DNA of 64,000 nucleotides from Gemmatimonadota bacterium (lineage in GTDB: Bacteria; Gemmatimonadota; Gemmatimonadetes; Gemmatimonadales; Gemmatimonadaceae): contig JAIUOB010000005.1 of NCBI GenBank assembly GCA_020161135.1, positions 558,001 through 622,000 of the forward strand, read 5' to 3'. Below, piece by piece: positions 45,001 through 51,618 of this stretch. The notes under the pieces were generated by a model, which did no database searches, was not told the DNA's origin, and worked only from the letters and a program-made list of their open reading frames with translations. The position numbers and the translations under genes were made by a program. The first letter of the stretch is position 1. Every line of letters begins with the position of its first letter.

Positions 45001-45672
45001 CTGATAGGCCATTTCCGCCGCCCTGGCGGCCTCAAGGGCCGCCGGGGAGAGGTCGGCGTAGGCCTTCCGCTGCGCCACGATGTCGAGCGTCGCCTGCGCG
45101 GTTGACCGCTGAATGGCCTGCATCGCCAGCGGGATCGCCTGCAGGGCGATGATGGTGGCCGTGCCCACGGGACCCGACAGCGTCGCCAGGGCGCCCGTCA
45201 GGCCCGCGGTTGCGCCGGTGGCGACCGTCGTCCCCGTCGTCAGGGCGCCCACGCCGGCCGCTGCGCCGGCGATCGTGCCCTCGGTGCGGGAAAGGGATGT
45301 CCGGAGCTCGCCCACGGCTACCGCATGGGCGCGCACCGCCTGCGCGGCCGTCGCGGTCGTCTGCGTCGTCGTGGCGCCCGTGAGGGCGCGTGCTGCGGCT
45401 GCGGCCTCGAGCTGGGACTGCGCGAGCCGGCGCTCTTCGTTCGCCAGGCGGTTCGCCTCACGCTGCGCCGCCTGCATCGCCTTCACCTGGGCATCGAAGG
45501 CCGCGCCGCTCGTCGTCGTCGCGCGCGCGACCGCCTGCTCGGCCTCGATACGAGTCTGCGCGCTACGCTTCGCGCTCGTGCCGATGCTGTCGAGAGCGGC
45601 GTTCGTCTCTTGGGCGCCTTTCTTCGCGCCGCTGCTGTCGATGACGACGCCGAGTTGAGCGATGCGCGCCAT
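42067..45672 (-). CDS. phage tail tape-measure-like protein
   Basis: 1201 aa from ATG 45672. The N-terminus (MARIAQLGVVIDSSGAKKGA, then QETNAALDSIGTSAKRS) is typical of tail length tape-measure proteins. A glycine/threonine-rich hydrophobic region lies near residues 150-210, and most of the rest is long Ala/Glu/Gln coiled coil. Length would specify a tail of roughly tape-measure size. There are no other tail, capsid or portal genes on the element. The longer frame upstream is not coding-like. Confidence 0.75.
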   Translation of the reverse strand: MARIAQLGVVIDSSGAKKGAQETNAALDSIGTSAKRSAQTRIEAEQAVARATTTSGAAFDAQVKAMQAAQREANRLANEERRLAQSQLEAAAAARALTGATTTQTTATAAQAVRAHAVAVGELRTSLSRTEGTIAGAAAGVGALTTGTTVATGATAGLTGALATLSGPVGTATIIALQAIPLAMQAIQRSTAQATLDIVAQRKAYADLSPAALEAARAAEMAYQARIRSTPMSYRARANAIGESDGRLAVIDRTIGAQQTSAAREYDRALQGLQASAEDSAEALRLFTLSGEKNADTFRRAAGVWVDLTGKSRSFARALHEFDPAAIALARAADVVVTNDNAIKDAASAAAKATRDQSQAAKDAAKELERQAKIMGELFDAKKKYAEQLATYGEREDEQARREIERSAERRAAAVATAEEMIRTAEQTLKLQGKTQEQADALTISWQKAAMSARLANEGLDKLTADKYAAQWAELATQAAANARAAREWEAALSRVGEAAAGVAEMVSAAGQLAGAFGDVGSAIDRALGGASRLLSSLSQVQRAGIFRDANGVTQNVGIGGALSGAAGIGGQAAAVAGIAGALGAGVGIITGFMQQMQGAAEAARQAANALREMRASVKRDVASYTLGASGTSLDQQLAALAADYNGLITNLLEAGAPRVPRLGARTAKNVVPTADDVNAVIDAYEQLVAAAKAAAEEAKRFAGLELNARGAAAAGRTAEAEAIRSQIARERELSEARKAGADAAMLAAIAEVQAAEAAAQERARMRERDAFAGDLTARGQAIRGDARGAFVTRQGLGAASALAEAEALVQAGTITAEMFEQLKQIIGVEMAQALYAFDQAAEQARKAQQDDLAVRELVALGYGKEAEQLRRTIANQNELAGVTDPLLRAQILYVQGLEAEAAAKAEANASAQRVAEQLLSIEERRARAFETLNPAMAEEIRANLRQAQRIKELNEAENEAIKNQLLALYALEDQAAAQLAAMEAAEAYTKALQAQADAQQKLADFGSSIEERWLRATGRTFDADQLALKRRRDEDLASLAGLIGQSLGTAPVVNPLDGASLAAFNAWLQQYQQLQAQYQDLAGKIEGTCGAELNALIAQRLGSSAPAVDVAAGVRVSADAPRILGEDTTAFRSSRSITESTSMQLVDYAASQLAVQRRILAVLERRGGSGATMAPSVDVLDRAFGVRVNDRARLVHGTVL

Positions 45673-46014
45673 GGTCACTCCCGCCAGGGTGCCTCTCGAG
45701 ATGCCGAAGCGCGCGAAAGCGAGCGCATGGGCCCCGAGGTACTTGTGATAACTTGAGATGCTCACGCGCGCGCGCGCGCGCGAGGCTCGGAGCGCACCAG
45801 CGGGGGCCTGCGGTACCCCCGATGCGCTCGCGGTGCACGAATCGGTGCACCAACGGCGCGCGCGGCACCCCTGTCGAGCAGTGAACCGCTGTTCTCGCCC
45901 GTGTCGCCCTCGTGCGCGGATCATGGCGAAAGCCGTTGCCGCGTCGTCAGTTGCGCGCCGCTCGCGCGCGCCGGGTGCAACGCACGATCACGGCGAAACA
46001 CAGCGCGTCGCACA
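45673..46014. other. non-coding stretch between tape-measure start and attR
   Basis: 342 bp with no convincing gene. It contains an 18-bp CG dinucleotide run at 45765-45782 (nine repeats, possible Z-DNA former) and an AT-richer patch at 45742-45760 that could hold the leftward promoter of the tape-measure gene; no clear -35/-10 pair was found. Confidence 0.5.
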
Positions 46015-46058
46015 TTCCCAAGCTGGACGTCGCCGGTTCGAGTCCGGTCGCCCGCTCT
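46015..46058 (+). other. attR (44-bp direct repeat)
   Basis: Exact copy of 32667-32710: the 3' part of tRNA-Gly without its 5' half. It marks the right end of the element. Confidence 0.95.
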
Positions 46059-46080
46059 TCGTCATGCAGCAGGTATGCAG

Positions 46081-46111
46081 CGCCCCCGTTCGGCTTACGC
46101 CGACGGGGGCG
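46081..46111 (+). terminator. hairpin beyond attR, stranded tRNA-Gly terminator
   Basis: An 8-bp stem CGCCCCCG / CGGGGGCG is extended by TCGGC/GCCGA after a one-base bulge, with a TTAC loop. It has only a short T-run. Before insertion it would have followed tRNA-Gly directly. Confidence 0.55.
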
Positions 46112-46177
46112 TTGTCGATTTGGTCACCGGCGCGTACCGGACCTTGCGGGCGCCAGTGAGGCACGACCACTTGTGGC

Positions 46178-47377
46178 ATGACCTCTTCTTCCGCTTCCCG
46201 CGCCAGCGCGGCCCGGTTGTGTGCGTGTGCGCTCGTCGTCGGTATGCTCCTGGCCACGTCCTCAGGCGTCGCGCACGCCCAGGCCGCCCCCCCGCCCCCC
46301 CGCGACACCGTCGTCGGCATCCTGCCGCCCAAGAAACCCCTGCCGCCCGAGGCGCAGAGTGCCGGTGTCACGCGCTTCTCGTTCATTGCGTATGGCGACA
46401 CGCGCGGGCGACGCGATGGCGTGGCCGAGCAGTACGAGCACTCGCTCGTGGTGGATGCCATGCTGCGCACGATCCGCGCGATGGAGAACGGCCCCGACCC
46501 GGTGAAGTTCGTGCTCCAGAGCGGCGATGCAGTCGTGAACGGGCGCGACCCGAAGCAGTGGAACGTGAGCTTCGTGGGGCTCATCAATCGCATCACGCAG
46601 GACGCGGGGCTGCCGTACTTCCTCGCGCCGGGCAATCACGATGTCACCGCAGCCGCGGATCTCGCGTCACCGGGGCGCGCGGAGGGGCTGCAGAACTACC
46701 TGCGCGCCGTGGGGCCGCTCATCCCGTCGGACGGGCAGCGTCGGCGCCTCACCGGCTATCCCACCTATGCGTTCGGCTACGGCAACACCTTCGTCATCGG
46801 CTTCGACTCGAACATCGCCGAGGATTCCACGCAGTTGGCGTGGGTGACGGCGCAGCTCGAGGGGCTCGACCGGCGGCGCTATCCGCACGTGGTCGCGTTC
46901 TTCCATCACCCGGCGTACTCGTCGGGGCCGCACGGCGGGGCGATCATCGAGACGCCCACGGCCGGGGTGCGGGCGCGCTACATGCCGCTCTTCCGCAAGC
47001 ACAACGTCGAACTGCTGCTCACAGGGCACGAACACCTGTTCGAGCACTTCGTCGAGCGGTGGCGCGATGCGAATGGCACCATGCGGCGCATGGACCAGAT
47101 CGTGAGCGGCGGCGGCGGCGCGCCGTTGTACGCCTATCAGGGTGAGCCCGACCTGCGCGCGTATCAACGCGCCGGTGGCGCCGACTCGGTGCGGGTGCAG
47201 CACCTGGTGCGGCCCGGTGTCGACCCCGGCCAGAATCCGTACCACTTCCTGGTCGTGCACGTGGACGGCCCGCGCCTCTGGGTCGAGGTGCGCGGGGTGG
47301 ACTTCGGGGCGTCGTTCAATCCGTACCGCAGCAACCGGTCGGCGTTGAGCGACAGCGGCAGCGTCCGCCAGCCGTAG
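46178..47377 (+). CDS. secreted metallophosphoesterase
   Basis: 399 aa with a signal peptide (CACALVVGMLLATSSGVAHA). Calcineurin-like motifs are visible: FIAYGDTRGR (Asp), VLQSGDAVVNGRD (GD), LAPGNHDV (GNHD), FFHHPAYSS (His) and LLLTGHEHLFEHF (GHxH). The active site is a dinuclear metal centre; the family includes acid phosphatases and 3',5'-cyclic phosphodiesterases. First host gene after the element. Confidence 0.9.
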   Translation: MTSSSASRASAARLCACALVVGMLLATSSGVAHAQAAPPPPRDTVVGILPPKKPLPPEAQSAGVTRFSFIAYGDTRGRRDGVAEQYEHSLVVDAMLRTIRAMENGPDPVKFVLQSGDAVVNGRDPKQWNVSFVGLINRITQDAGLPYFLAPGNHDVTAAADLASPGRAEGLQNYLRAVGPLIPSDGQRRRLTGYPTYAFGYGNTFVIGFDSNIAEDSTQLAWVTAQLEGLDRRRYPHVVAFFHHPAYSSGPHGGAIIETPTAGVRARYMPLFRKHNVELLLTGHEHLFEHFVERWRDANGTMRRMDQIVSGGGGAPLYAYQGEPDLRAYQRAGGADSVRVQHLVRPGVDPGQNPYHFLVVHVDGPRLWVEVRGVDFGASFNPYRSNRSALSDSGSVRQP

Positions 47378-47422
47378 GCGCACAGCGAGACACACCTGAA
47401 ACGCCGTGCGGCCGGAGACGCG

Positions 47423-47593
47423 TCATGGCGCGCCGTCGGCCTGCTCGCGGTAGTCGCGCCGCTCGGTGGTGGGGCGGGCGCCGTCGGGTGTCGAGCGCGT
47501 GGTGAACGGCGTGCCGGTCGCGTCGGCGGTGGCGCCATGTGCGGCACGAGAGGCGCGGGTGGTGGCGGGCTGTCGATCGTAGCGCATGTACAT
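47423..47593 (-). CDS. putative small protein
   Basis: 56 aa from ATG 47593 with a GGAG Shine-Dalgarno about 10 nt upstream. Polar, Arg/Thr-rich (MYMRYDRQPATTRASRAAHG). A hairpin lies just upstream of the SD. It may be a real small gene or a chance frame. Confidence 0.35.
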   Translation of the reverse strand: MYMRYDRQPATTRASRAAHGATADATGTPFTTRSTPDGARPTTERRDYREQADGAP

Positions 47594-47619
47594 CGGTCGA
47601 AGTCTCCAGAAACGAAGAA

Positions 47620-47640
47620 GGCCCCTCCGTGGGAGGGGCC
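47620..47640 (-). terminator. hairpin, leftward terminator or attenuator
   Basis: A perfect 9-bp stem GGCCCCTCC / GGAGGGGCC with a 3-nt loop, followed on the minus strand by a T-rich stretch (TTCTTCGTTTC). It lies between two small leftward ORFs and probably ends the blaR1-like transcript. Confidence 0.6.
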
Positions 47641-47697
47641 TCGGTTCGTTCGACCGGTGCGCCGCTCCCGTTGGTGTCGGGAGGGCGCGGGGTGACG

Positions 47698-47823
47698 TCA
47701 CATCGTGGCGTCGGCCGTGCGCTGCTCCCGGGCAGTAAGGACAAGTACCGCCGCGACGAGAATCGTCAGGGCGATGGGGAGCAGGCTGATAAGTCGGGCC
47801 GAGGCCAGATGCAGCATGGTCAT
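47698..47823 (-). CDS. putative 41-aa single-pass membrane protein
   Basis: A minus-strand ATG-to-TGA frame encodes MTMLHLASARLISLLPIALT plus ILVAAVLVLTAREQRTADATM, with one strong hydrophobic segment flanked by charged residues. It lies 60 bp downstream of the M56 gene and in the same direction, before the hairpin at 47620. No clear Shine-Dalgarno. Could be a regulatory micro-membrane protein. Confidence 0.4.
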   Translation of the reverse strand: MTMLHLASARLISLLPIALTILVAAVLVLTAREQRTADATM

Positions 47824-47883
47824 GGTTCGGAGGTTCGGCAGGAAATGGCGAAAAGTCAAGCGGGGCGGTGACCTATGGTCGCG

Positions 47884-49500
47884 TTACTTCCTGGTCGTCA
47901 CGACGATGACGCCGTTCGCGCCTTCGCTGCCATAGAGCGCCTGCGCCTTGTCACCCTTCACGACTTCGACCGACACGATCGACGACACGGGGATTTCCTG
48001 CAGCGCGCGTGGGGAGCGCTTGACGCCGTCGACGATGTAGAGCGGGTCGGCACGCGGGACCTCCATGACCGCCCCCGCCGACGGGCTTCTCATCCGGATG
48101 CGCACGGAATCGTCCTTGCTCGGCACAAGACGCAGACCCTGCACCAGCACGCCGTTGCCCTTCGCGACGCTCGAATCGGGCACGGCCCGGAACGCGACCT
48201 TGCTCGGCAGCTCGCGCTCCAGCACCGCCCGCTCTTCCACCGAGCCCTTGGTCTGGATCCGGACTTCGTTGACCTTGTCGCTCAGGCGACGGATGTTGAC
48301 CGTGGCGATCGAGTCACCGTTGAGCGCGATCGCCTGTTCGCGCAGCATCGGCTTGTTGTTCACGAAGTAGACGATGCTGTCCGCCTTCAGGACCGGTGCG
48401 AGTTTGCGCTCGGTGGTGGCGACGTCCATGCGTTCGACTTCGGCGGCGGTGGGGAGTTCTGCGCGGCAGGCCACCGCGACGAGGGCGCCGGCGAGGACCA
48501 GCGCGGTGGCGCCGCGAGCGGCGGTGAAGCGAGGCGGGCGGGCAGTCATGGCGCGCAATCTCCGTTCGAGTTGGGAAGGACTTCCGGGGAAGAGCGAGGG
48601 GGACACGAGGGAGGGGAGCAGGGCCGGGCGGAGCGCGCGCTGGTCGTGGAGCGCGCCCGTGTCACCGGGACGTGCCGCCGCCAGCAGCAGTTCGGCGTAG
48701 CGACGCGGCGACGACTCGCTCGCCAGCACACGCGCGTCGCAGTCGAGTTCGATGGCCAGGCGGAGACGCGACAGCATGGCCCACGCCGGCAGGTTCCACG
48801 GCATGAGTGCCACCAGGCCACATCCGGCGAGGAGCAGCGCGGGATCACCGGCCTCGACGTGCGCACGCTCGTGGCGCACCGCAAGGGTGCGGCTCACATC
48901 GTCGCGATCGGCCAACCAGCGCGGCACGAGAATGCGTGGGGCATCGACACCGACGACCATGGGGCCGAGCGACTCGGTGAGCTGCACGGGGGTACCGTCG
49001 ACGATCCGCGTGGGGAGGTGCGCCGCGAGACGCTGCTGCCGGCGATAGCCGACCACGAGCACGCTGAGGAGCATCAGCGAGGTAGCGGGCCACACCACGA
49101 CAAGGCTCCACTGCACCCCCTGCGGAAGGCTCGCGACATCCGCGGCCACTCGCGCTGACGCGGCGGTGAGGCGGCCGGTGAGGCGGCCCGTCATGTCGTC
49201 CACCATCGTCATGAGCGCTCTGGCGAACGACGGCGCGGGCGCCGTGATCGTCGAGGGGGCGAGGTCGCGCAGGTCGACGGGCGGCTGCAACGGTCCCGTC
49301 GGCGCGGCATCGCGTCGCACGAGCAGGGCGCCGCTCACGAGGGCGGCGCCGAGGAGGGCGCTGCTCCACACGATGCGGGCGGGGACGCGGCGGCGCAGGA
49401 GCTGCTGCGCTCCATACGCCGCCAGCGCGAGCAGCGCGCTGGTGACGCTCGCGACGAGCAGCCAGGACACGAGCGTCGTGGCGAGGGCGGTGACGGTCAT
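47884..49500 (-). CDS. BlaR1-like M56 metallopeptidase fused to a TonB-plug-like tail
   Basis: 538 aa. The N-terminus has membrane helices (LVSWLLVASVTSALLALAAY, then WSLVVVWPATSLMLLSVLVV). The zinc site HERAH (His210, Glu211, His214) lies in LAVRHERAHVEAGDPALLL, as in BlaR1/MecR1. After a further helix (ATALVLAGALVAVACRA) the C-terminal ~70 residues resemble a TonB-receptor plug end (PLYIVDGVKRSPRALQEI, SIVSVEVVKGDKAQALYG, SEGANGVIVVTT). It overlaps the regulator gene by 4 bp. The usual beta-lactam sensor domain is absent. Confidence 0.85.
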   Translation of the reverse strand: MTVTALATTLVSWLLVASVTSALLALAAYGAQQLLRRRVPARIVWSSALLGAALVSGALLVRRDAAPTGPLQPPVDLRDLAPSTITAPAPSFARALMTMVDDMTGRLTGRLTAASARVAADVASLPQGVQWSLVVVWPATSLMLLSVLVVGYRRQQRLAAHLPTRIVDGTPVQLTESLGPMVVGVDAPRILVPRWLADRDDVSRTLAVRHERAHVEAGDPALLLAGCGLVALMPWNLPAWAMLSRLRLAIELDCDARVLASESSPRRYAELLLAAARPGDTGALHDQRALRPALLPSLVSPSLFPGSPSQLERRLRAMTARPPRFTAARGATALVLAGALVAVACRAELPTAAEVERMDVATTERKLAPVLKADSIVYFVNNKPMLREQAIALNGDSIATVNIRRLSDKVNEVRIQTKGSVEERAVLERELPSKVAFRAVPDSSVAKGNGVLVQGLRLVPSKDDSVRIRMRSPSAGAVMEVPRADPLYIVDGVKRSPRALQEIPVSSIVSVEVVKGDKAQALYGSEGANGVIVVTTRK

Positions 49501-49901
49501 GCGGCACCTCCGTTGCCATTGCCGTTGGCATCGTCGTCGCCCAGGCGCTCGGCGAGCAGGGCCCGCATGCGCTCGAGTTCGTCGCGGCCGAGCTTGCGGT
49601 CGCTCACGAGCTGGGCGAAGAGCCGCTCGGTGGAGCCATGGAAGATGGCGTCCTTGATGCGGGTGATGGCGCTCTTGCCCGCGCGGTCGGCTGCGACGGT
49701 GGGGAAGTAGCGGTAGGCGCGCCCCTCGGGTTCGTGACGGACGTAGCCCTTCTCCTCGAGGATCTGGAGGGCCGAGAGGACGCTGGTGTAGGCGAGGTCC
49801 TCGTCGAGGTGCTCGCGGACCTCGGCCACCGTGGCGGACTCGAGGCGCCAGAGGACGGACATCACGGCGAGCTCGCGGGGGGGGAAGTGATAGTCGGTCA
49901 C
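49497..49901 (-). CDS. BlaI/MecI-family repressor
   Basis: 134 aa from a GTG. Winged HTH: FPPRELAVMSVLWRLESATV, then AEVREHLDEDLAYTSVLSAL, then QILEEKGYVRHEPEGRAYRY, followed by a helical dimerisation tail. In BlaI/BlaR1 systems the membrane protease triggers cleavage of the repressor. The 5' frame extension is low-complexity and begins before the mapped promoter, so it was rejected. Two 18-bp operators sit in its promoter. Confidence 0.92.
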   Translation of the reverse strand: MTDYHFPPRELAVMSVLWRLESATVAEVREHLDEDLAYTSVLSALQILEEKGYVRHEPEGRAYRYFPTVAADRAGKSAITRIKDAIFHGSTERLFAQLVSDRKLGRDELERMRALLAERLGDDDANGNGNGGAA

Positions 49902-49939
49902 GAGCGGAGGGCGGGGTGAGGCGTTGCGGTGGCGGGGCG

Positions 49940-49957
49940 CTACGGGTTCTCCAGTAG
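49940..49957. promoter_or_regulatory. BlaI-type operator 1
   Basis: CTACGGGTTCTCCAGTAG; CTAC and GTAG ends form a dyad. It overlaps the -10. Confidence 0.7.
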
Positions 49958-49984
49958 TATGTGCGGGGAGGGGCTGGCTGTCAA
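49956..49984 (-). promoter_or_regulatory. promoter of the blaI/M56 operon
   Basis: On the minus strand TTGACA (49984-49979) and CATACT (49961-49956) are 17 bp apart, an almost ideal sigma70-type promoter. It overlaps two 18-bp operator copies. Confidence 0.8.
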
Positions 49985-49999
49985 CGGGTTTTTCAGTAG
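49982..49999. promoter_or_regulatory. BlaI-type operator 2
   Basis: CAACGGGTTTTTCAGTAG; 15 of 18 positions equal operator 1, same orientation, 42 bp apart (about four helical turns). It overlaps the -35. Confidence 0.7.
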
Positions 50000-50000
50000 A

Positions 50001-50056
50001 GGGGCCGTGGGTCGTGGGCCGTGGGCCGGGGGCCGTGGGCCGGGGGCCGGGGGGGC
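50001..50056. repeat. GGGCCGN heptamer array A
   Basis: About eight imperfect head-to-tail heptamers (GGGCCGT, GGGCCGG, GGGTCGT). G-rich and potentially able to form G-quadruplexes. It lies between the blaI promoter and the four-helix-bundle gene. Confidence 0.85.
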
Positions 50057-50123
50057 GTAGGAATGATCTGGCGCGCGCCGATCTGATGACGGCGGACAGC
50101 GTCAGCACCGTCATGCTTGGCGC

Positions 50124-50582
50124 ATGCAGGACTTCCGACGACTTCGGGTGTGGGAGCAGGCGCATCACCTCGCGGTGCATACGCTGCGAGAGATTGGGCG
50201 TGCGCCACGCGCCAATACGGCGCTGCGACATCAGCTCACGCGGTCGGTCGCATCAGTTGCGGCCAACATCGCCGAGGGCGCATCGCAACGCAGTCGCGCG
50301 AAGTACGCGCACTTGCTCAGCGTTGCGCTGGGGTCATTGGTGGAATCGCACAACCACTTGCTGCTGCTCTCTGCGATCGGAGGGATCGACGAGAGCGTGG
50401 CTGACCGACTCATTGGGCGCATCGAACAGCTACGCCCGATGTTGATCCGCCTGGAGCAGATCGTGAGCGCCGAGGCCAGGGGTACTGGAGTCGTTCCCCA
50501 TGGCCCACGGCCCATGGCTCATGGCGCAGCACCTCAGAGCACACGGCTCACGACCGGGGCGCGCGATGGGCGTGAGCCATGA
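50124..50582 (+). CDS. four helix bundle protein (S23/TIGR02436 family)
   Basis: 152 aa. Residues 1-118 are the family fold: MQDFRRLRVWEQAHHLAVHT, then LTRSVASVAANIAEGASQRS, then YAHLLSVALGSLVESHNHLL. The last ~30 residues (VVPHGPRPMAHGAAPQ) are encoded by sequence of the GGCCCATGG type like the flanking heptamer arrays, so the C-terminus looks altered by repeat invasion. Members of this family occur in 23S intervening sequences and with retroelements (Avd-like). No reverse transcriptase is nearby. Confidence 0.85.
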   Translation: MQDFRRLRVWEQAHHLAVHTLREIGRAPRANTALRHQLTRSVASVAANIAEGASQRSRAKYAHLLSVALGSLVESHNHLLLLSAIGGIDESVADRLIGRIEQLRPMLIRLEQIVSAEARGTGVVPHGPRPMAHGAAPQSTRLTTGARDGREP

Positions 50583-50590
50583 GGACCTAA

Positions 50591-50720
50591 GGCGTGGGCC
50601 GGGGGGCCATGGGCCGTGGGCCGTGGGCCGAGGGCCGGGGGCCGGGGGCCGGGGGCCGTGGGCCGGGGGCCGAGGGCCGGGGGCCGAGGGCCGGGGGCCG
50701 AGGGCCATGGGCCGGGAGGG
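50591..50720. repeat. GGGCCGN heptamer array B
   Basis: About 18 imperfect heptamers (GGGCCGT, GGGCCGA, GGGCCGG) between the four-helix-bundle gene and the TIM-barrel gene. The same unit as array A; 50498-50516 inside the gene carries inverted copies. Confidence 0.9.
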
Positions 50721-50727
50721 GGCTACA

Positions 50728-51618
50728 TCACACGAGGCACACCGCTACCGCGTCGCGGAGCGACTGGATTCCATCCCTCCCCTTCGGAATGAACTCGTGC
50801 GCGAACGCGCCGCTGAATCCGATGTTCGCAATGGCCTCGGCGATGCCGCGGTAGTTCAGCTCCTGCGCGCCGTCGATCTCGTTGCGGCCGGGGACGCCCG
50901 CGGTGTGCACATGCGCGATCCACGGGAGGTTCGCGCGAAAGGTTGCGATGACATCGCCCTCCATGACCTGCATGTGGTAGATGTCGTACAGCAGGCGGAA
51001 CGACGGACTGTTCACGCCCTTCGCGACCTCGACGGCCCACGCGGTGCGGTCGGCGTGGTAGTCCTTGTGATCGACCTTGCTGTTCAGCATCTCCATGCAC
51101 AGGACCACGCCATGGCGCTCGGCGGTGGGCGTGAGCCGCTTGAGGCCGGTGATGCAGTTGGCAATGCCTTCGGCGTCGCTGAGTCCGGCCTTGTTGCCAC
51201 TGAAGACGACGATCTTGCGGACGCCCGCCGCGGCAGCGCGCGGAATGTACGCCTCGCCGTCGGCGACGAGCTTGTCATGGTTGGCGGTGCGATTGAAGCC
51301 GACGGGGATGGTCCCCCAACTGTTGCCCATGGTACAGGTGAGGCCGTACTGCTTCGGCACCTCCCACTCGTCAGGGCCCAGCAGGTCGATGCCGACCAGC
51401 CCCATGGCCTTGCCGGCGGCGCACAGGTCGTGAATCGGCGTGCGCGCAAAGCACCAGCGCGCGACCGACTGATTGAGGCGACCACGTCGAGGCGCGCTCT
51501 CGCTGAGCGCCTGCGTTCCCAGTGCGTGCGCGGCATCGAGACCCCCCAACGCGGTCGCGCCGAGCGCGCCCGCGCCGAGGGTGAGCGCGCGGCGACGGGA
51601 GAGTGGCGTGTCGGGCAT
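50728..51618 (-). CDS. secreted TIM-barrel isomerase-like protein (hydroxypyruvate isomerase-like)
   Basis: 296 aa. A twin-arginine signal (SRRRALTLGAGALGATALGG) precedes an AP-endonuclease-family-2 TIM barrel: GLVGIDLLGPDEWEVPKQYG, KIVVFSGNKAG, VLCMEMLNSKVDHKDY, LLYDIYHMQVMEGDV, HVHTAGVPGRNEIDG. The metal-binding Glu, Asp, His residues are in those blocks. ATG 51618 overlaps the GMC gene stop. Exported partners with GMC dehydrogenase suggest oxidation or isomerisation of sugars or keto-acids in the periplasm. Confidence 0.85.
   Translation of the reverse strand: MPDTPLSRRRALTLGAGALGATALGGLDAAHALGTQALSESAPRRGRLNQSVARWCFARTPIHDLCAAGKAMGLVGIDLLGPDEWEVPKQYGLTCTMGNSWGTIPVGFNRTANHDKLVADGEAYIPRAAAAGVRKIVVFSGNKAGLSDAEGIANCITGLKRLTPTAERHGVVLCMEMLNSKVDHKDYHADRTAWAVEVAKGVNSPSFRLLYDIYHMQVMEGDVIATFRANLPWIAHVHTAGVPGRNEIDGAQELNYRGIAEAIANIGFSGAFAHEFIPKGRDGIQSLRDAVAVCLV

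Noticed and set aside
45765..45782. CG dinucleotide run as a functional element
   Set aside because: Simple repeat in a very GC-rich background; no supporting context.
50591..50720. Heptamer array as a CRISPR or coding region
   Set aside because: No unique spacers and no coding potential; pure low-complexity repeats.
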